A stretch of 64,000 nt of DNA from contig NZ_VTOL01000010.1 of NCBI RefSeq assembly GCF_009801115.1, positions 124,001 to 188,000 of the forward strand. The letters run 5' to 3'. The notes beneath the pieces are model-generated. The model was not told the origin of the DNA and ran no database searches. It was given only the letters and a program-made list of their open reading frames with translations. Position 1 is the stretch's first letter. Each line of letters begins with the position of its first letter. Below, one piece after another: positions 36,267-44,895 of this stretch. The stretch comes from Dyadobacter sp. 3J3 (GTDB taxonomy: Bacteria > Bacteroidota > Bacteroidia > Cytophagales > Spirosomataceae). Made by a program: the position numbers and the translations under genes.

Positions 36267-37625
36267 TTAAACGGCGTCGGATAAGCTTGTAAAAGTAAAG
36301 TCACGGATTTTCAATGGCGGTACCAGATTTCCACCCTGACGCATCGGCTTGCCTGCTGCTTCAAGATTGTTCAACATAATGACCGGACTTTCGTTGAAAC
36401 GGAAGTTTTTCACAGGATATTTAATCACACCGTTTTCAATATAAAAAGTACCGTCGCGGGTTAGTCCGGTATAAAGTAAAGTTTGCGGATCCACGGCGCG
36501 GATGTACCAAAGACGCGTTACCAAAATTCCCTTCTCTGTTCCTTTGATCATTTCTGCAAGAGATTCATTGCCACCTGCAAAAATAAATCCTGATGGAGGT
36601 GGAATCGCTTTCACCCCTTTTTTCTCAGCCCAATAACGGGAGTAATACATATTTTTGACAACCCCGTTTTCAACCCAAACCACTTTTTCCTGCGCCCGTC
36701 CATCACTTCCGCCACCTCCTCCGCCGCCGCCAAAGCGTCCACCGCCTCCACCAAACGGGGATCCCGGAATTTCAAGGTTTTGCGGATCAGAATAAATGTT
36801 TACACGTTCGTCAAATAGTTTTTCGCCAAGACGGGTTCCCCCTCCTTTTTTACCAAGAAAACTTCTTCCTTCATCTGCATTCCGGCCATCCATACTTCCC
36901 ATCATGTTCCGAAGAAGATCAACAGCAGCGGTTGGTTCTAAAATAACCGTATATTTTCCAGGCTCCAAAGCTCGTGCTTTTGAAGAAGCCTGTGCCTTCT
37001 GAATCGCTACTTCTGTTGCCAGGGCGACATCCAGTTTTGAAACATCATTAACATCACGCACCGCATAACCGGAACCCAGGCCATCATTAGTTCTGACGGT
37101 AATCGAAAAATCTACTGATGTTGCGGCATTATACCCAAACAACCCTTTTGTATTTCCAATGGCAGTAAAACCAGTACTGTCTTCCCAATAACCAGCTGCT
37201 GTCAGATCTTTTTTACTACATGGGTCAATACTTTTAAACGCCGCTTCCGCCCGGAAATCAGGATTAATTGCATCTGTACTGGCAGCGAAAGATTTGATAT
37301 CCAGATAGTTTTGCTGACCGAGCATTCCTACATATTCCGGATTTTCCGGTGCGAGCTTAGCAATTTCTTCTGCTCTTCTCACCGTTTTTTCCAACGATTT
37401 GTCGTCAAATTCATTAATCGTTGCGGTTCCTGATTTTTTACCAAAAACCGATGTAACAGAAAGTGAAAGATTAGTTGTTTCACCGCTCGTTGATACCGAA
37501 TTCCTGGCGTAACGAATATTTCCAGTCCGACTCCCATCCAAATTGGCACTCGTTTCGTCGGCCTTCGAAAAAGCCAATACTTTGTCAATTATTTGCTTTG
37601 CTTCTTCTTTTGATAAGACAGCCAT
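36267..37625 (-). CDS. PmbA-like TldD/PmbA family protein (pair 2)
   Basis: A 452-aa non-catalytic PmbA/TldE-type protein, paralogous to 33217-34554 along its whole length (shared GNIRYARN, TVSTSGETTN, LAPENPEYVG and LYTGLTRDGTFYIENG). Relative to that copy it carries an inserted glycine-rich loop near residues 295-315 (FGGGGGRFGGGGGGGGSDGR), probably surface exposed. It has no HExxxH and no signal peptide. It is second in pair 2, 151 bp downstream of its TldD-like partner, and the gap holds a word-repeat hairpin (37683-37770). Confidence 0.9.
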   Translation of the reverse strand: MAVLSKEEAKQIIDKVLAFSKADETSANLDGSRTGNIRYARNSVSTSGETTNLSLSVTSVFGKKSGTATINEFDDKSLEKTVRRAEEIAKLAPENPEYVGMLGQQNYLDIKSFAASTDAINPDFRAEAAFKSIDPCSKKDLTAAGYWEDSTGFTAIGNTKGLFGYNAATSVDFSITVRTNDGLGSGYAVRDVNDVSKLDVALATEVAIQKAQASSKARALEPGKYTVILEPTAAVDLLRNMMGSMDGRNADEGRSFLGKKGGGTRLGEKLFDERVNIYSDPQNLEIPGSPFGGGGGRFGGGGGGGGSDGRAQEKVVWVENGVVKNMYYSRYWAEKKGVKAIPPPSGFIFAGGNESLAEMIKGTEKGILVTRLWYIRAVDPQTLLYTGLTRDGTFYIENGVIKYPVKNFRFNESPVIMLNNLEAAGKPMRQGGNLVPPLKIRDFTFTSLSDAV

Positions 37626-37682
37626 GTTAGAAAAAATTTAATTTATAAACAGTCAGTTAGGTAGGAATTTCATTGGCTATCA

Positions 37683-37770
37683 GCTTTCGGCGGTCGGCAA
37701 TCAACCTCGAACTCTGAATAAAAAGTACTATATGTCACGGTCTGACAGCCGAAAGCCGACTGCCGAAAGC
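37683..37770. repeat. Word-repeat hairpin (GCCGAAA type) between TldD-like and PmbA-like genes
   Basis: GCTTTCGGCGGTCGGC (37683-37698) is the inverse of GCCGACTGCCGAAAGC (37755-37770) with one mismatch, 56 bases apart. The right arm ends 7 bp past the TldD-like stop. It uses the same GCCGAAA words as the element at 31476-31559. Confidence 0.8.
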
Positions 37771-37776
37771 CACTAT

Positions 37777-39420
37777 TCATATTTTCCTTCCCGTATTAAT
37801 CACATTCACGCCATCAAATCTCGTAGTCGCACTTCCATGTGCAACGGCACTAATTTGAGACGGTTGCCCCTTTCCATCGAAAAAAGAACCGAATGTGCGG
37901 TAATCATCTTTGTCACAAATCTGCGTACAGGAATTCCAGAATTCCTGGGTATTTGATTGATAAGCAACGTCATCTAACATGCCCACGATCTCTCCTTTTT
38001 TGATCTCATAGAAAACCTGTCCGCCAAACTGGAAGTTATATCGCTGCTGATCAATCGAATAAGATCCAGCTCCAATGATATATATTCCCTTTTCAACGCC
38101 TTTGATCATATCAAGAACACTGCGTTTTTCTGTTCCTGGACGAAGTGAAATATTCGGCATTCTCTGGAATTGCACTGAATCCCAGTTATCGGCATAACAG
38201 CAACCATTGGATTCCTTGCCACCAATTATCTTAACCTGATCACGAATTGCCTGATAGTTCACAAGAATTCCGTCCTTGATAATATCCCATTCTTTTGCTG
38301 GAACTCCTTCGTCATCAAAACCAACAGCACCCAACGTATGTGGTTGAAGTCTGTCTGCAACGATGTTTACAAGCTTGCTTCCGTAATTAAATTTTTTCGA
38401 TTCCCATTTGTCCAAAGTTGCGAAACTTGTACCAGCATAATTAGCTTCATAACCCAGCACACGATCAAGTTCTGTCGGGTGACCAACGGATTCATGAATG
38501 GTCAAACCCAAATGATTAGGATCCAGAACAAGATCATATTTCCCTGGCAAAACCGATTTAGTTGTAAGTTTTTCTTTCGCCTGTTTAGCCGCCAGAATTG
38601 CATCTTCAACCATATCATAAGAACTGCGATAGCCCACAGTGCCATTTGGACCAGCTATTTTTTCAGAGGCAAGGCCATCCAGATATTCGTAACCCATACC
38701 CATTGGAGAACTGAGCGCACCACGGGTTTTGAATTTTCCGGCAGCCTTATCAATAGCTGTCACTGTGAAGGTTGGCCAGATCCGGTGAATATCCTGATCG
38801 ATATAGGAACCATCAGAAGAAGCGAAATATTTCTGCTCGTTGACAGAAAAAATATTGGAAGTGACAAAGCCTGCTCCATTTTCCATGGCTTTGCCGTTCA
38901 CGTTCATCAGTAACTCTATTTTTTCCGATGTTGGGATTTCGAAAGTATTTTTCTTAATCGGTGTTTTCCAGCTTACTTCCCCGACTCCCTTTTGAGGAGC
39001 TAATACTACCGGATCCTTTTGAAATTTTGAGTTTGCCTTGGCTATGGCTACCGCGGTTTCGGCACATTTGGCAATACCTTCCGGTGTCACATCACTGGTT
39101 GCAGAAAATCCCCAGGTTCCGTTTGCAATAACACGGATACCGACGCCAAAAGATTCTGCATTAACAATGTTTTGAACCTGCTTTTCTCTTGTAAAAACAA
39201 ATTGCTGTAAATATCTTCCGATCCGCACATCCGTATAAGTAGCACCTTTACTTTTTGTAGCGTTCAGGGCAATGTCCGCATATCTTTTTTTCAAGGCAAC
39301 GTCTATACCTGGTTCAAGTAAATATTCACTTGATACACTGTTTCCAAATATAGGAACTGACGGCAACATTAATGCGCCCATTCCCATACCCGTCATTTGC
39401 ATAAAATCTCTTCTTTTCAT
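37777..39420 (-). CDS. TldD-like metallopeptidase with Tat signal (pair 2)
   Basis: A 547-aa TldD-type catalytic subunit, paralogous to 34564-36201. The zinc motif HESVGH is at 309-314 (LGLTIHESVGHPTELDR), and the C-terminus has FFDGKGQPSQISAVAHG. The N-terminus, MKRRDFMQMTGMGMGALMLP, is again a Tat-type signal. It has a conserved serine/glycine-rich middle (GALSSPMGMGYEYL). It is the first gene of the long minus-strand block that continues through pair 1 to the MoxR operon. The two pairs likely arose by tandem duplication of a two-gene unit. Confidence 0.92.
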   Translation of the reverse strand: MKRRDFMQMTGMGMGALMLPSVPIFGNSVSSEYLLEPGIDVALKKRYADIALNATKSKGATYTDVRIGRYLQQFVFTREKQVQNIVNAESFGVGIRVIANGTWGFSATSDVTPEGIAKCAETAVAIAKANSKFQKDPVVLAPQKGVGEVSWKTPIKKNTFEIPTSEKIELLMNVNGKAMENGAGFVTSNIFSVNEQKYFASSDGSYIDQDIHRIWPTFTVTAIDKAAGKFKTRGALSSPMGMGYEYLDGLASEKIAGPNGTVGYRSSYDMVEDAILAAKQAKEKLTTKSVLPGKYDLVLDPNHLGLTIHESVGHPTELDRVLGYEANYAGTSFATLDKWESKKFNYGSKLVNIVADRLQPHTLGAVGFDDEGVPAKEWDIIKDGILVNYQAIRDQVKIIGGKESNGCCYADNWDSVQFQRMPNISLRPGTEKRSVLDMIKGVEKGIYIIGAGSYSIDQQRYNFQFGGQVFYEIKKGEIVGMLDDVAYQSNTQEFWNSCTQICDKDDYRTFGSFFDGKGQPSQISAVAHGSATTRFDGVNVINTGRKI

Positions 39421-39834
39421 TCGTCGTCTTTAATCTTTATAAATATATGATGAAGAAAAATGATATTTTTTAGTCAATTTGATAAAACAAGAATATTCTG
39501 CTCTTACACCGTCAAGTTAGATAAAAACCTTAGAAAGGACAATTTTACCAAATTATTTTTTGCTTAATTATAAATTTACATCAACACAAAAAGATACAAT
39601 TCAATATTTCCCATATAATCTATAATAGTAGAGGCTTGTTTGCGATTAATGACGTGAGTTAACAGATAATGAATTTCAAAACAGGTGAAAATTTTATCAA
39701 AAGTCAGATAGTGTGATATTACCTTTTGATAAGTTTTTTATACTGAACTGAAATTAGTCAGTTGTTTCTCTATCTTCAAGGTTACTTCCAATTCAAAATA
39801 TTATATTGCGAACGAACAATTATCGGCCGTTTTC
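39421..39834. other. AT-rich intergenic region between divergent genes
   Basis: A 414-bp gap between the TldD-like gene (minus) and the ATP-grasp-like gene (plus). It must hold promoters for both. I see no clear TAnnTTTG match, hairpin or repeat, only A/T-rich sequence. Confidence 0.5.
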
Positions 39835-40677
39835 ATGATACCTAAGAAATTTTCTATATTATATCTTTCCGATTTATATTTTGAAGCAAAAGGCAGAAAA
39901 TACTATGAAGAGGATTTATACCTGACATCAAGATTACGTGCGTACTTTGATGTACTGTTATGTCACCCTTGTGACTCTGAAAAGTTTGAAGAGATTGTTG
40001 ATCTTATTGTATTCAGAAACACTGGACCTGTGATGCATTATAAAAATTACTTTAATTCATTTATTACAAGGATTAATACAAAAAATTTAGCGTGTTACAA
40101 TACCATGTCAGGCAGGGCTGATATGAAGGGAAAATCCTATTTGGCAGAACTTACAAAAGATGGCTATCCGGTAATACCGACCATTGAACATTTGCAAGAT
40201 TTGCCATTGCTGGCAATAAGTAACAAGTATATAGTAAAGTTGAAAAATGGAGCGGATTCCATAGGCATGCAGGTTGTTGATAAGGAAGGATTGGCAGAAA
40301 TTAATCTTGAAGGAAATATTGTGCAACCCTTTGTAGACTTTGTTTATGAAGTATCGTTCTATTTTATCGATAAAGATTTTCAATACGCGCTTTATGCACC
40401 GGACAAAGATAAAAGATGGAATCTTGAAATATACGAGGCAACTGCGGACGATTTATTATTTGCGGAGCGGTTTATGGCATGGAATACCGTCAATCATGGA
40501 ATTCAACGCGTAGATGCGTGCAGAACTTCGACTGGTGACTTATTGTTAGTGGAGTTGGAAGATCTAAATCCGTATTTATCCCTGGATCTTTTAAGTAACG
40601 ACACCAGAGATAAATTCGTGATGAATTTTATTGAATCGATCATGAAAATGCTTGCTGTAAAACAGTCCGGATTATAA
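39835..40677 (+). CDS. ATP-grasp-like protein
   Basis: A 280-aa protein that I place in the ATP-grasp superfamily by pattern. There is an N-terminal Rossmann-like part ending in VFRNTGPVMHYK. KYIVKLKNGADSIGMQVV (131-148) fits the nucleotide-gripping strand and glycine loop. QPFVDFVYEVSFYFID (164-179) and GDLLLVELEDLNPYLSLD (234-251) supply the acidic/Asn metal ligands (E242, N245). Such enzymes ligate carboxylates to amines via acyl phosphates. It could be an amino-acid or peptide ligase; no precursor peptide or RimK-type partner is evident. The PAP2-like gene follows after 177 bp on the same strand. Confidence 0.65.
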   Translation: MIPKKFSILYLSDLYFEAKGRKYYEEDLYLTSRLRAYFDVLLCHPCDSEKFEEIVDLIVFRNTGPVMHYKNYFNSFITRINTKNLACYNTMSGRADMKGKSYLAELTKDGYPVIPTIEHLQDLPLLAISNKYIVKLKNGADSIGMQVVDKEGLAEINLEGNIVQPFVDFVYEVSFYFIDKDFQYALYAPDKDKRWNLEIYEATADDLLFAERFMAWNTVNHGIQRVDACRTSTGDLLLVELEDLNPYLSLDLLSNDTRDKFVMNFIESIMKMLAVKQSGL

Positions 40678-40854
40678 TTTAATTAGATAATTAGCCTTTG
40701 GATCAACTTGTCCCTGGCTTTCCTTTTAATTATATACTTTTACCCAGGATTACTATTTTAAGTTCGGGTAGTACTAAACAGCGAAAAATTAGATTTTTTA
40801 CTGATTAATGGAAGAACGACACCAATTACTTTATATAAGACATCATTTTTGAAT

Positions 40855-41529
40855 ATGATTTCCAATATTTGGAAAGAAACATGGCAAAAGAAATCATACA
40901 AAACGACAGTGATTTCCGGCTTTTTGATACTTTGTGTCATTTCTTTTTTTTTGAATCATTTTTTCCTGGCCATCGAAGTCCGGGATGGAATTGCTATAAA
41001 TGACATTTTGCTTTCCATACTGCCTGCAAAAGATTGCTCAGAAATAATATTTATCCTCATCTGGTCCTGTGTAGGATTGGCGACCATTCGTTTTCTATAT
41101 AATCCGATGATTTTTCTCGGATTTCTGTGGTCTTATGTCGCCTTATGCCTTACCAGAATTATTACGATTACACTTGTTCCACTCAGTGCACCGGAAGGCC
41201 TGATACCATTGAGAGATCCCTTAAGCAATTATTTCTACGGACAGATTTTCATCACCAAGGATCTCTTTTATTCCGGCCATACAGCAACGTTATTCCTGAT
41301 ATATCTTTGTCTGGAAAAGAAAAATGATAAGCTGTTCGTTTTGTTTTCCACAGGTATTGTCGGCCTGCTTTTGTTGATTCAGCATGTTCACTATAGTATG
41401 GATGTATTGGCTGCACCATTTTTTGCTTATTTCAACTATTACTGCGCAAAAAGATTCTTAGCCACCAAACCTCTTTATGAAAACCAAAAGGAAATTGTTG
41501 CGGACAAAGAGGTTATGGAAGAGAATTAA
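40855..41529 (+). CDS. PAP2-like membrane phosphatase/transferase (sphingomyelin-synthase-like)
   Basis: About 224 aa from the ATG at 40855 (a TTG at 40849 is possible). It has six predicted TMs. The catalytic motifs are SGHTA (140-144, with H142) and HYSMDV (H179, D183), the H-H-D triad of the PAP2_C family that includes sphingomyelin synthases and inositolphosphotransferases. It probably moves or removes a lipid phosphate head group at the membrane. Its 3' end overlaps the convergent CAT gene by 17 bp (41513-41529), so each transcript carries antisense sequence to the other. Confidence 0.84.
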   Translation: MISNIWKETWQKKSYKTTVISGFLILCVISFFLNHFFLAIEVRDGIAINDILLSILPAKDCSEIIFILIWSCVGLATIRFLYNPMIFLGFLWSYVALCLTRIITITLVPLSAPEGLIPLRDPLSNYFYGQIFITKDLFYSGHTATLFLIYLCLEKKNDKLFVLFSTGIVGLLLLIQHVHYSMDVLAAPFFAYFNYYCAKRFLATKPLYENQKEIVADKEVMEEN

Positions 41530-42178
41530 TATTATTGCTCTCCATCTGCATTTCCTTTTCAAAAGCTTTCACAAATTTTCCAACATGTACGCCGTCACAT
41601 AGGGCGTGATGGACATGTATTGAAATTGGTAAAAACATACCGTTTTCGTTTTTATAATATTTTCCAAAAACGATTTTTGGAACTGAATGTTCAGTATCCG
41701 TTTTTTGCGCGTGTTGAAAACTTGAAAATCTTACAAGCGGAATTACTGAATAATGAATAAGGCTGTTCAGACTAAAATCTGGTTTTAAGCCTAGATTTTG
41801 TTTTTCAGTTAAAATCTGGCTTTCCAAAGCTTCTCTGAATAATTCAAAGTTTTTTTCAAACTTAAAATTGGCAAATCCAAAAGTCTCATTTTCTCTTAAA
41901 ACGGTAACGGAGCCTGAAATTTTTCCGTACTCAAAAACGTCTCCATTCTCTATTCGTTGCCTAAATTCCGGTATCTGATTCGCAACAAGAAGTGATTTAT
42001 AAAGGTAAAAAGTAGAAAACGGAATTTTATTTTCTTTGCAATACTGATATGACCGAGTGCAATCAACTTCCGTAGTAATACCCCAGAATGGCTGCTCGAA
42101 GCTTCGAAAGAAATCAAAATGCTCCTTTCTCTTCCAGTTTTCAATGTCTATTTTTGTCTTGCTTATTGTATCTTTCAT
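41513..42178 (-). CDS. Chloramphenicol acetyltransferase-like enzyme (CATA type)
   Basis: About 221 aa from the ATG at 42178; the frame extends to 42289, but this would overlap the divergent AraC gene. It matches the CAT family over its full length: EHFDFFRSFEQPFWGITTEV near the N-terminus and the active-site HVHHALCDGVHVG with H191 and D195 (HHxxxDG). The enzyme acetylates an acceptor hydroxyl using acetyl-CoA, and the trimer active site would be cytosolic. Whether it accepts chloramphenicol is not shown by sequence. It is divergent from an AraC regulator, with only 70 bp between start codons. Confidence 0.88.
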   Translation of the reverse strand: MKDTISKTKIDIENWKRKEHFDFFRSFEQPFWGITTEVDCTRSYQYCKENKIPFSTFYLYKSLLVANQIPEFRQRIENGDVFEYGKISGSVTVLRENETFGFANFKFEKNFELFREALESQILTEKQNLGLKPDFSLNSLIHYSVIPLVRFSSFQHAQKTDTEHSVPKIVFGKYYKNENGMFLPISIHVHHALCDGVHVGKFVKAFEKEMQMESNNINSLP

Positions 42179-42248
42179 TCGTGCAAATTGCAAGTTAAAG
42201 TCAAAAGCGACTTTGCTCAAACGGATAAATAATTGACCGAAACGGATT

Positions 42249-43220
42249 ATGTTTACGCTAAAAGGAAATGAATTTTCAAGTCTGATCAACCGGGAATTTG
42301 TAAAAGAATTTTCCGTTCATGAAGCGTCCGGGTTTTTAAATAAAAAATTTGATTGCAAAAGCAGAAATTTCAGAGATGAAAACTTTGACATTTTATTTCT
42401 GTCGTCAGATTTTCATGAAGATGTAAAAGTGGAGCAATTGCAGGATACCACGCATGTAAGCTTACATTTCCAGATTAATGGCACTTCGGATGCCGACATT
42501 TCAGGATTTAAACCTGGAATGAAAATGGGAGCCGGACAGTTTAATCTGATTAATTGTGTGGATCCCGTCAGCACTTTCCTATTCCCAAAACAAAATAATT
42601 ACCAATACATCTGCGTAGGTCTCAAACCTGATTTTTTCAACTCGGTCCTTCTCGAATGCGGGCCCGAATATGATGCTATTTTAAATTTGAGTGAAAATGA
42701 AAACTCATTTTCACTTTATAAAAGCAATCGGTGTACAAATTATTTACAGCTAAACACCTTACGCCAAATCCAAACGCCCGAAATTGCTGATTCTTTAAAA
42801 ATTCAATATTTAAGATCGAAAGTTAAAGAACTTATTCTTCTGACGATGAGTGGTTATCAGGATAATATATGTTTTAAGAAAGTTGTTATAAATAAGAATG
42901 ATCAGGAACGTTTATATGCTTTAAGAGAATATCTTTCCGCGGATTATCTGATTTCTCAAAGCCTGGAAGGATTATCAAAAAAATTCCTTCTTAATGAATT
43001 CAAGCTTAAAGCTGGATTTAAAGAACTTTTTGGTACAACAGTTTTTAAATATATTCAACTGCTCAGACTGGAATTCGCCCATGATTTAATTTTAAACAAA
43101 GAATTTACAATTGGTGAAGTTGCTACTATTATCGGTTATGACAGCGACGCAGCTTTCGTCAGAGCTTTCAAAGGTAAATTTGGATATACTCCGGGAGAGA
43201 TTAAAAGAAACTGGAACTAG
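42249..43220 (+). CDS. AraC family transcriptional regulator
   Basis: A 323-aa protein. The N-terminal part (about 1-215) is a PchR-like ligand domain with no strong motif. The C-terminal AraC HTH pair (about 230-320) reads ISQSLEGLSKKFLLNEFKLK, then FTIGEVATIIGYDSDAAFVR and FKGKFGYTPGEIKRNW. It is divergent from the CAT-like gene, and the 70-bp intergene must contain both promoters, so regulation of that gene is plausible. The order, with a long N-terminal part and a PchR-like C-terminus, is common in Bacteroidota. Confidence 0.9.
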   Translation: MFTLKGNEFSSLINREFVKEFSVHEASGFLNKKFDCKSRNFRDENFDILFLSSDFHEDVKVEQLQDTTHVSLHFQINGTSDADISGFKPGMKMGAGQFNLINCVDPVSTFLFPKQNNYQYICVGLKPDFFNSVLLECGPEYDAILNLSENENSFSLYKSNRCTNYLQLNTLRQIQTPEIADSLKIQYLRSKVKELILLTMSGYQDNICFKKVVINKNDQERLYALREYLSADYLISQSLEGLSKKFLLNEFKLKAGFKELFGTTVFKYIQLLRLEFAHDLILNKEFTIGEVATIIGYDSDAAFVRAFKGKFGYTPGEIKRNWN

Positions 43221-43354
43221 CTAAGTTTTTTTATGGCGATGTATTTTGTAACTGCAAGACGAGTAAATTTCATTACCTTTTATCTTAATACGTTATTTCC
43301 ATATAATATTAAAATAGATCAAACTTACCTGTCCTTATTAACTTATTATTAGCC

Positions 43355-44092
43355 ATGAAATGTTTCTTACTATTGCTGAGCGCGGCCTTTATTCTGAGTT
43401 CCTGTTCCAAGTCAAAAGATGCGGAACCTGAAATTACAATGACTGATCCCAAAACACTGGAATTAAAATATGACCAGGAACATCAATTTGTAATGAAAAA
43501 AGGAAATGAAATTACAGCCGGAAATTTATTTGGCTGGTCTTCCAGTGACCAAAATGTAGGGACGGTAGCTTATGACGGGAAATTTAAAGGACGAAAAATT
43601 GGTACAACAGTTGTGAAGGCAACTGCTGGCGGAAAGGAATTCATGTCCACAGTAACAATTACCCCTTACAGCCAGATCATTAAAGAACCCTCATTTGATT
43701 TTGGCTCCGACAAGGCAGCTATTAAGGCAAAAACAACGCAATTATTGACGGAGGAGTTCGACAACTATTTAGTTTATGCAGGAAACAACAGTGCGATTAA
43801 TCGGATCATCTATTTTTTTCAGGACGGCTTACTTGCCAGTGTTGCCATTGACTTTGCGGATACAGATGAAATAGAAAAAGAGGTCACCACCTTCTATAAA
43901 GAAAGATATCCCATACCCGTACTTACACAAACAGGAGGTAATGTTTATATCAACGACGAAAAAACTCAGGGTATATTTCTGGATAGAAATGATTCTATCG
44001 GATTTTATGCTTCTTATGGAAGAGTGATACTAACAAACGGACGTTTATCCGCAGATATTAAAAAAATCGATCAAAGCATATTGAAAAGGTAA
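43355..44092 (+). CDS. Lipoprotein with bacterial Ig-like (BIG2) domain
   Basis: A 245-aa lipoprotein. The lipobox is LSSC with C17 as the lipidated residue. A BIG2-type domain (about 28-105) reads TDPKTLELKYDQEHQFVMKK, FGWSSSDQNVGTVAYDGKFK and GTTVVKATAGG. A second, unrecognised alpha/beta domain (110-245) follows. It is probably on the cell surface or in the periplasm, tethered by lipid. It stands alone with a terminator behind it. Its role is unknown; many such proteins are surface adhesins or sensors. Confidence 0.8.
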   Translation: MKCFLLLLSAAFILSSCSKSKDAEPEITMTDPKTLELKYDQEHQFVMKKGNEITAGNLFGWSSSDQNVGTVAYDGKFKGRKIGTTVVKATAGGKEFMSTVTITPYSQIIKEPSFDFGSDKAAIKAKTTQLLTEEFDNYLVYAGNNSAINRIIYFFQDGLLASVAIDFADTDEIEKEVTTFYKERYPIPVLTQTGGNVYINDEKTQGIFLDRNDSIGFYASYGRVILTNGRLSADIKKIDQSILKR

Positions 44093-44120
44093 AAAGTGCC
44101 ATTAAATCATATGATTCATT

Positions 44121-44143
44121 AATCCCTCCACACAAGAGGGATT
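44121..44143 (+). terminator. Rho-independent terminator after BIG2 lipoprotein gene
   Basis: Stem AATCCCTC / GAGGGATT with a 7-base loop, followed by a T-rich tail, 28 bp after the stop. The rest of the 302-bp gap to 44394 is AT-rich and shows nothing else clear beyond a weak TACACTTG at 44316-44323 that could be a -7 box. Confidence 0.85.
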
Positions 44144-44394
44144 TTTTATTTTTAGTCTATGCATTACATCGCTAAAACACTGTTAAATATTACAGAATAA
44201 CCAACCCAAAACAATCATTACATGAATTCAAAGCTATGTGATTCCCTATAATAATTGTAATTCGGAAGACACTTTGAGTAGACATTAAGAATATTAAAAT
44301 GAAAAAGAAATAACCTACACTTGCATTCTCCTTCTTTTAACAGCGATTCCAACCAATTGAAAACAACTTGTGTCGGTTTTAAAAAGACAAACAC

Positions 44395-44874
44395 ATGAGG
44401 AAATTAGCCATATCATTTTTAGTACTTGTACTATTCTCCTGTAAAAAGGATGAGGAGTCCATTGCTCCCGAAAATTATTTATTTTCAGCTGAACGAAATG
44501 ATGAAAAATGGAGTGGAGCTACCGAAATATCCTTACAAACACCTGATTCTGACACATTAACATTACTTTTTAAGGCCAATTATTCCAGTGAAATTTTATG
44601 GATAAAAATCAAGTTTAATGATACCGGATATTATCCCTTAAAAGCTAATCAGGCCGGATATTATTCAACGGTTGGCGGGGATGTTCTCGTCAGCAGATAT
44701 GTAATGACCTCTAATGATACCGGACAGCTCACCGTAACAAATTACAATCCGACAAAAAAATTAATAGAGGGTACTTTTGACCTATCGCTTACAAAGCAAT
44801 ATGCCAATCCAGAAAATAATAACGATATCCTGAAATTTAGTAATGGTTGTTTCAAGTGGAAATTGCTCAAATAG
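44395..44874 (+). CDS. Small lipoprotein of unknown function
   Basis: A 159-aa lipoprotein with lipobox LFSC (C16), followed by KKDEESIAPENYLFSAERND. The mature part is beta-rich with aromatic and Asp/Asn-rich turns (GYYPLKANQAGYYSTVGGDV, LTVTNYNPTKKLIEGTFD), in the style of DUF5025- or DUF6252-type Bacteroidota lipoproteins. I do not claim a specific family. It is convergent with the metallo-hydrolase gene, sharing a hairpin in which both stop codons lie. Confidence 0.7.
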   Translation: MRKLAISFLVLVLFSCKKDEESIAPENYLFSAERNDEKWSGATEISLQTPDSDTLTLLFKANYSSEILWIKIKFNDTGYYPLKANQAGYYSTVGGDVLVSRYVMTSNDTGQLTVTNYNPTKKLIEGTFDLSLTKQYANPENNNDILKFSNGCFKWKLLK

Positions 44875-44895
44875 AATAGAAAATATTCTATTTGA
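44867..44895. terminator. Shared hairpin containing both convergent stop codons
   Basis: Perfect 12-bp stem TCAAATAGAATA / TATTCTATTTGA with a 5-base loop. The lipoprotein TAG (44872-44874) is in the left arm and the metallo-hydrolase TAG (44888-44890, minus strand) is in the right arm. Low GC makes it a modest terminator. Confidence 0.65.

Noticed and set aside
38338-38913. A 191-aa plus-strand frame opposite the TldD-like gene
   Set aside because: It is antisense to the conserved HExxxH region of TldD; the paralogous gene has a similar but shorter shadow, as expected from coding bias.
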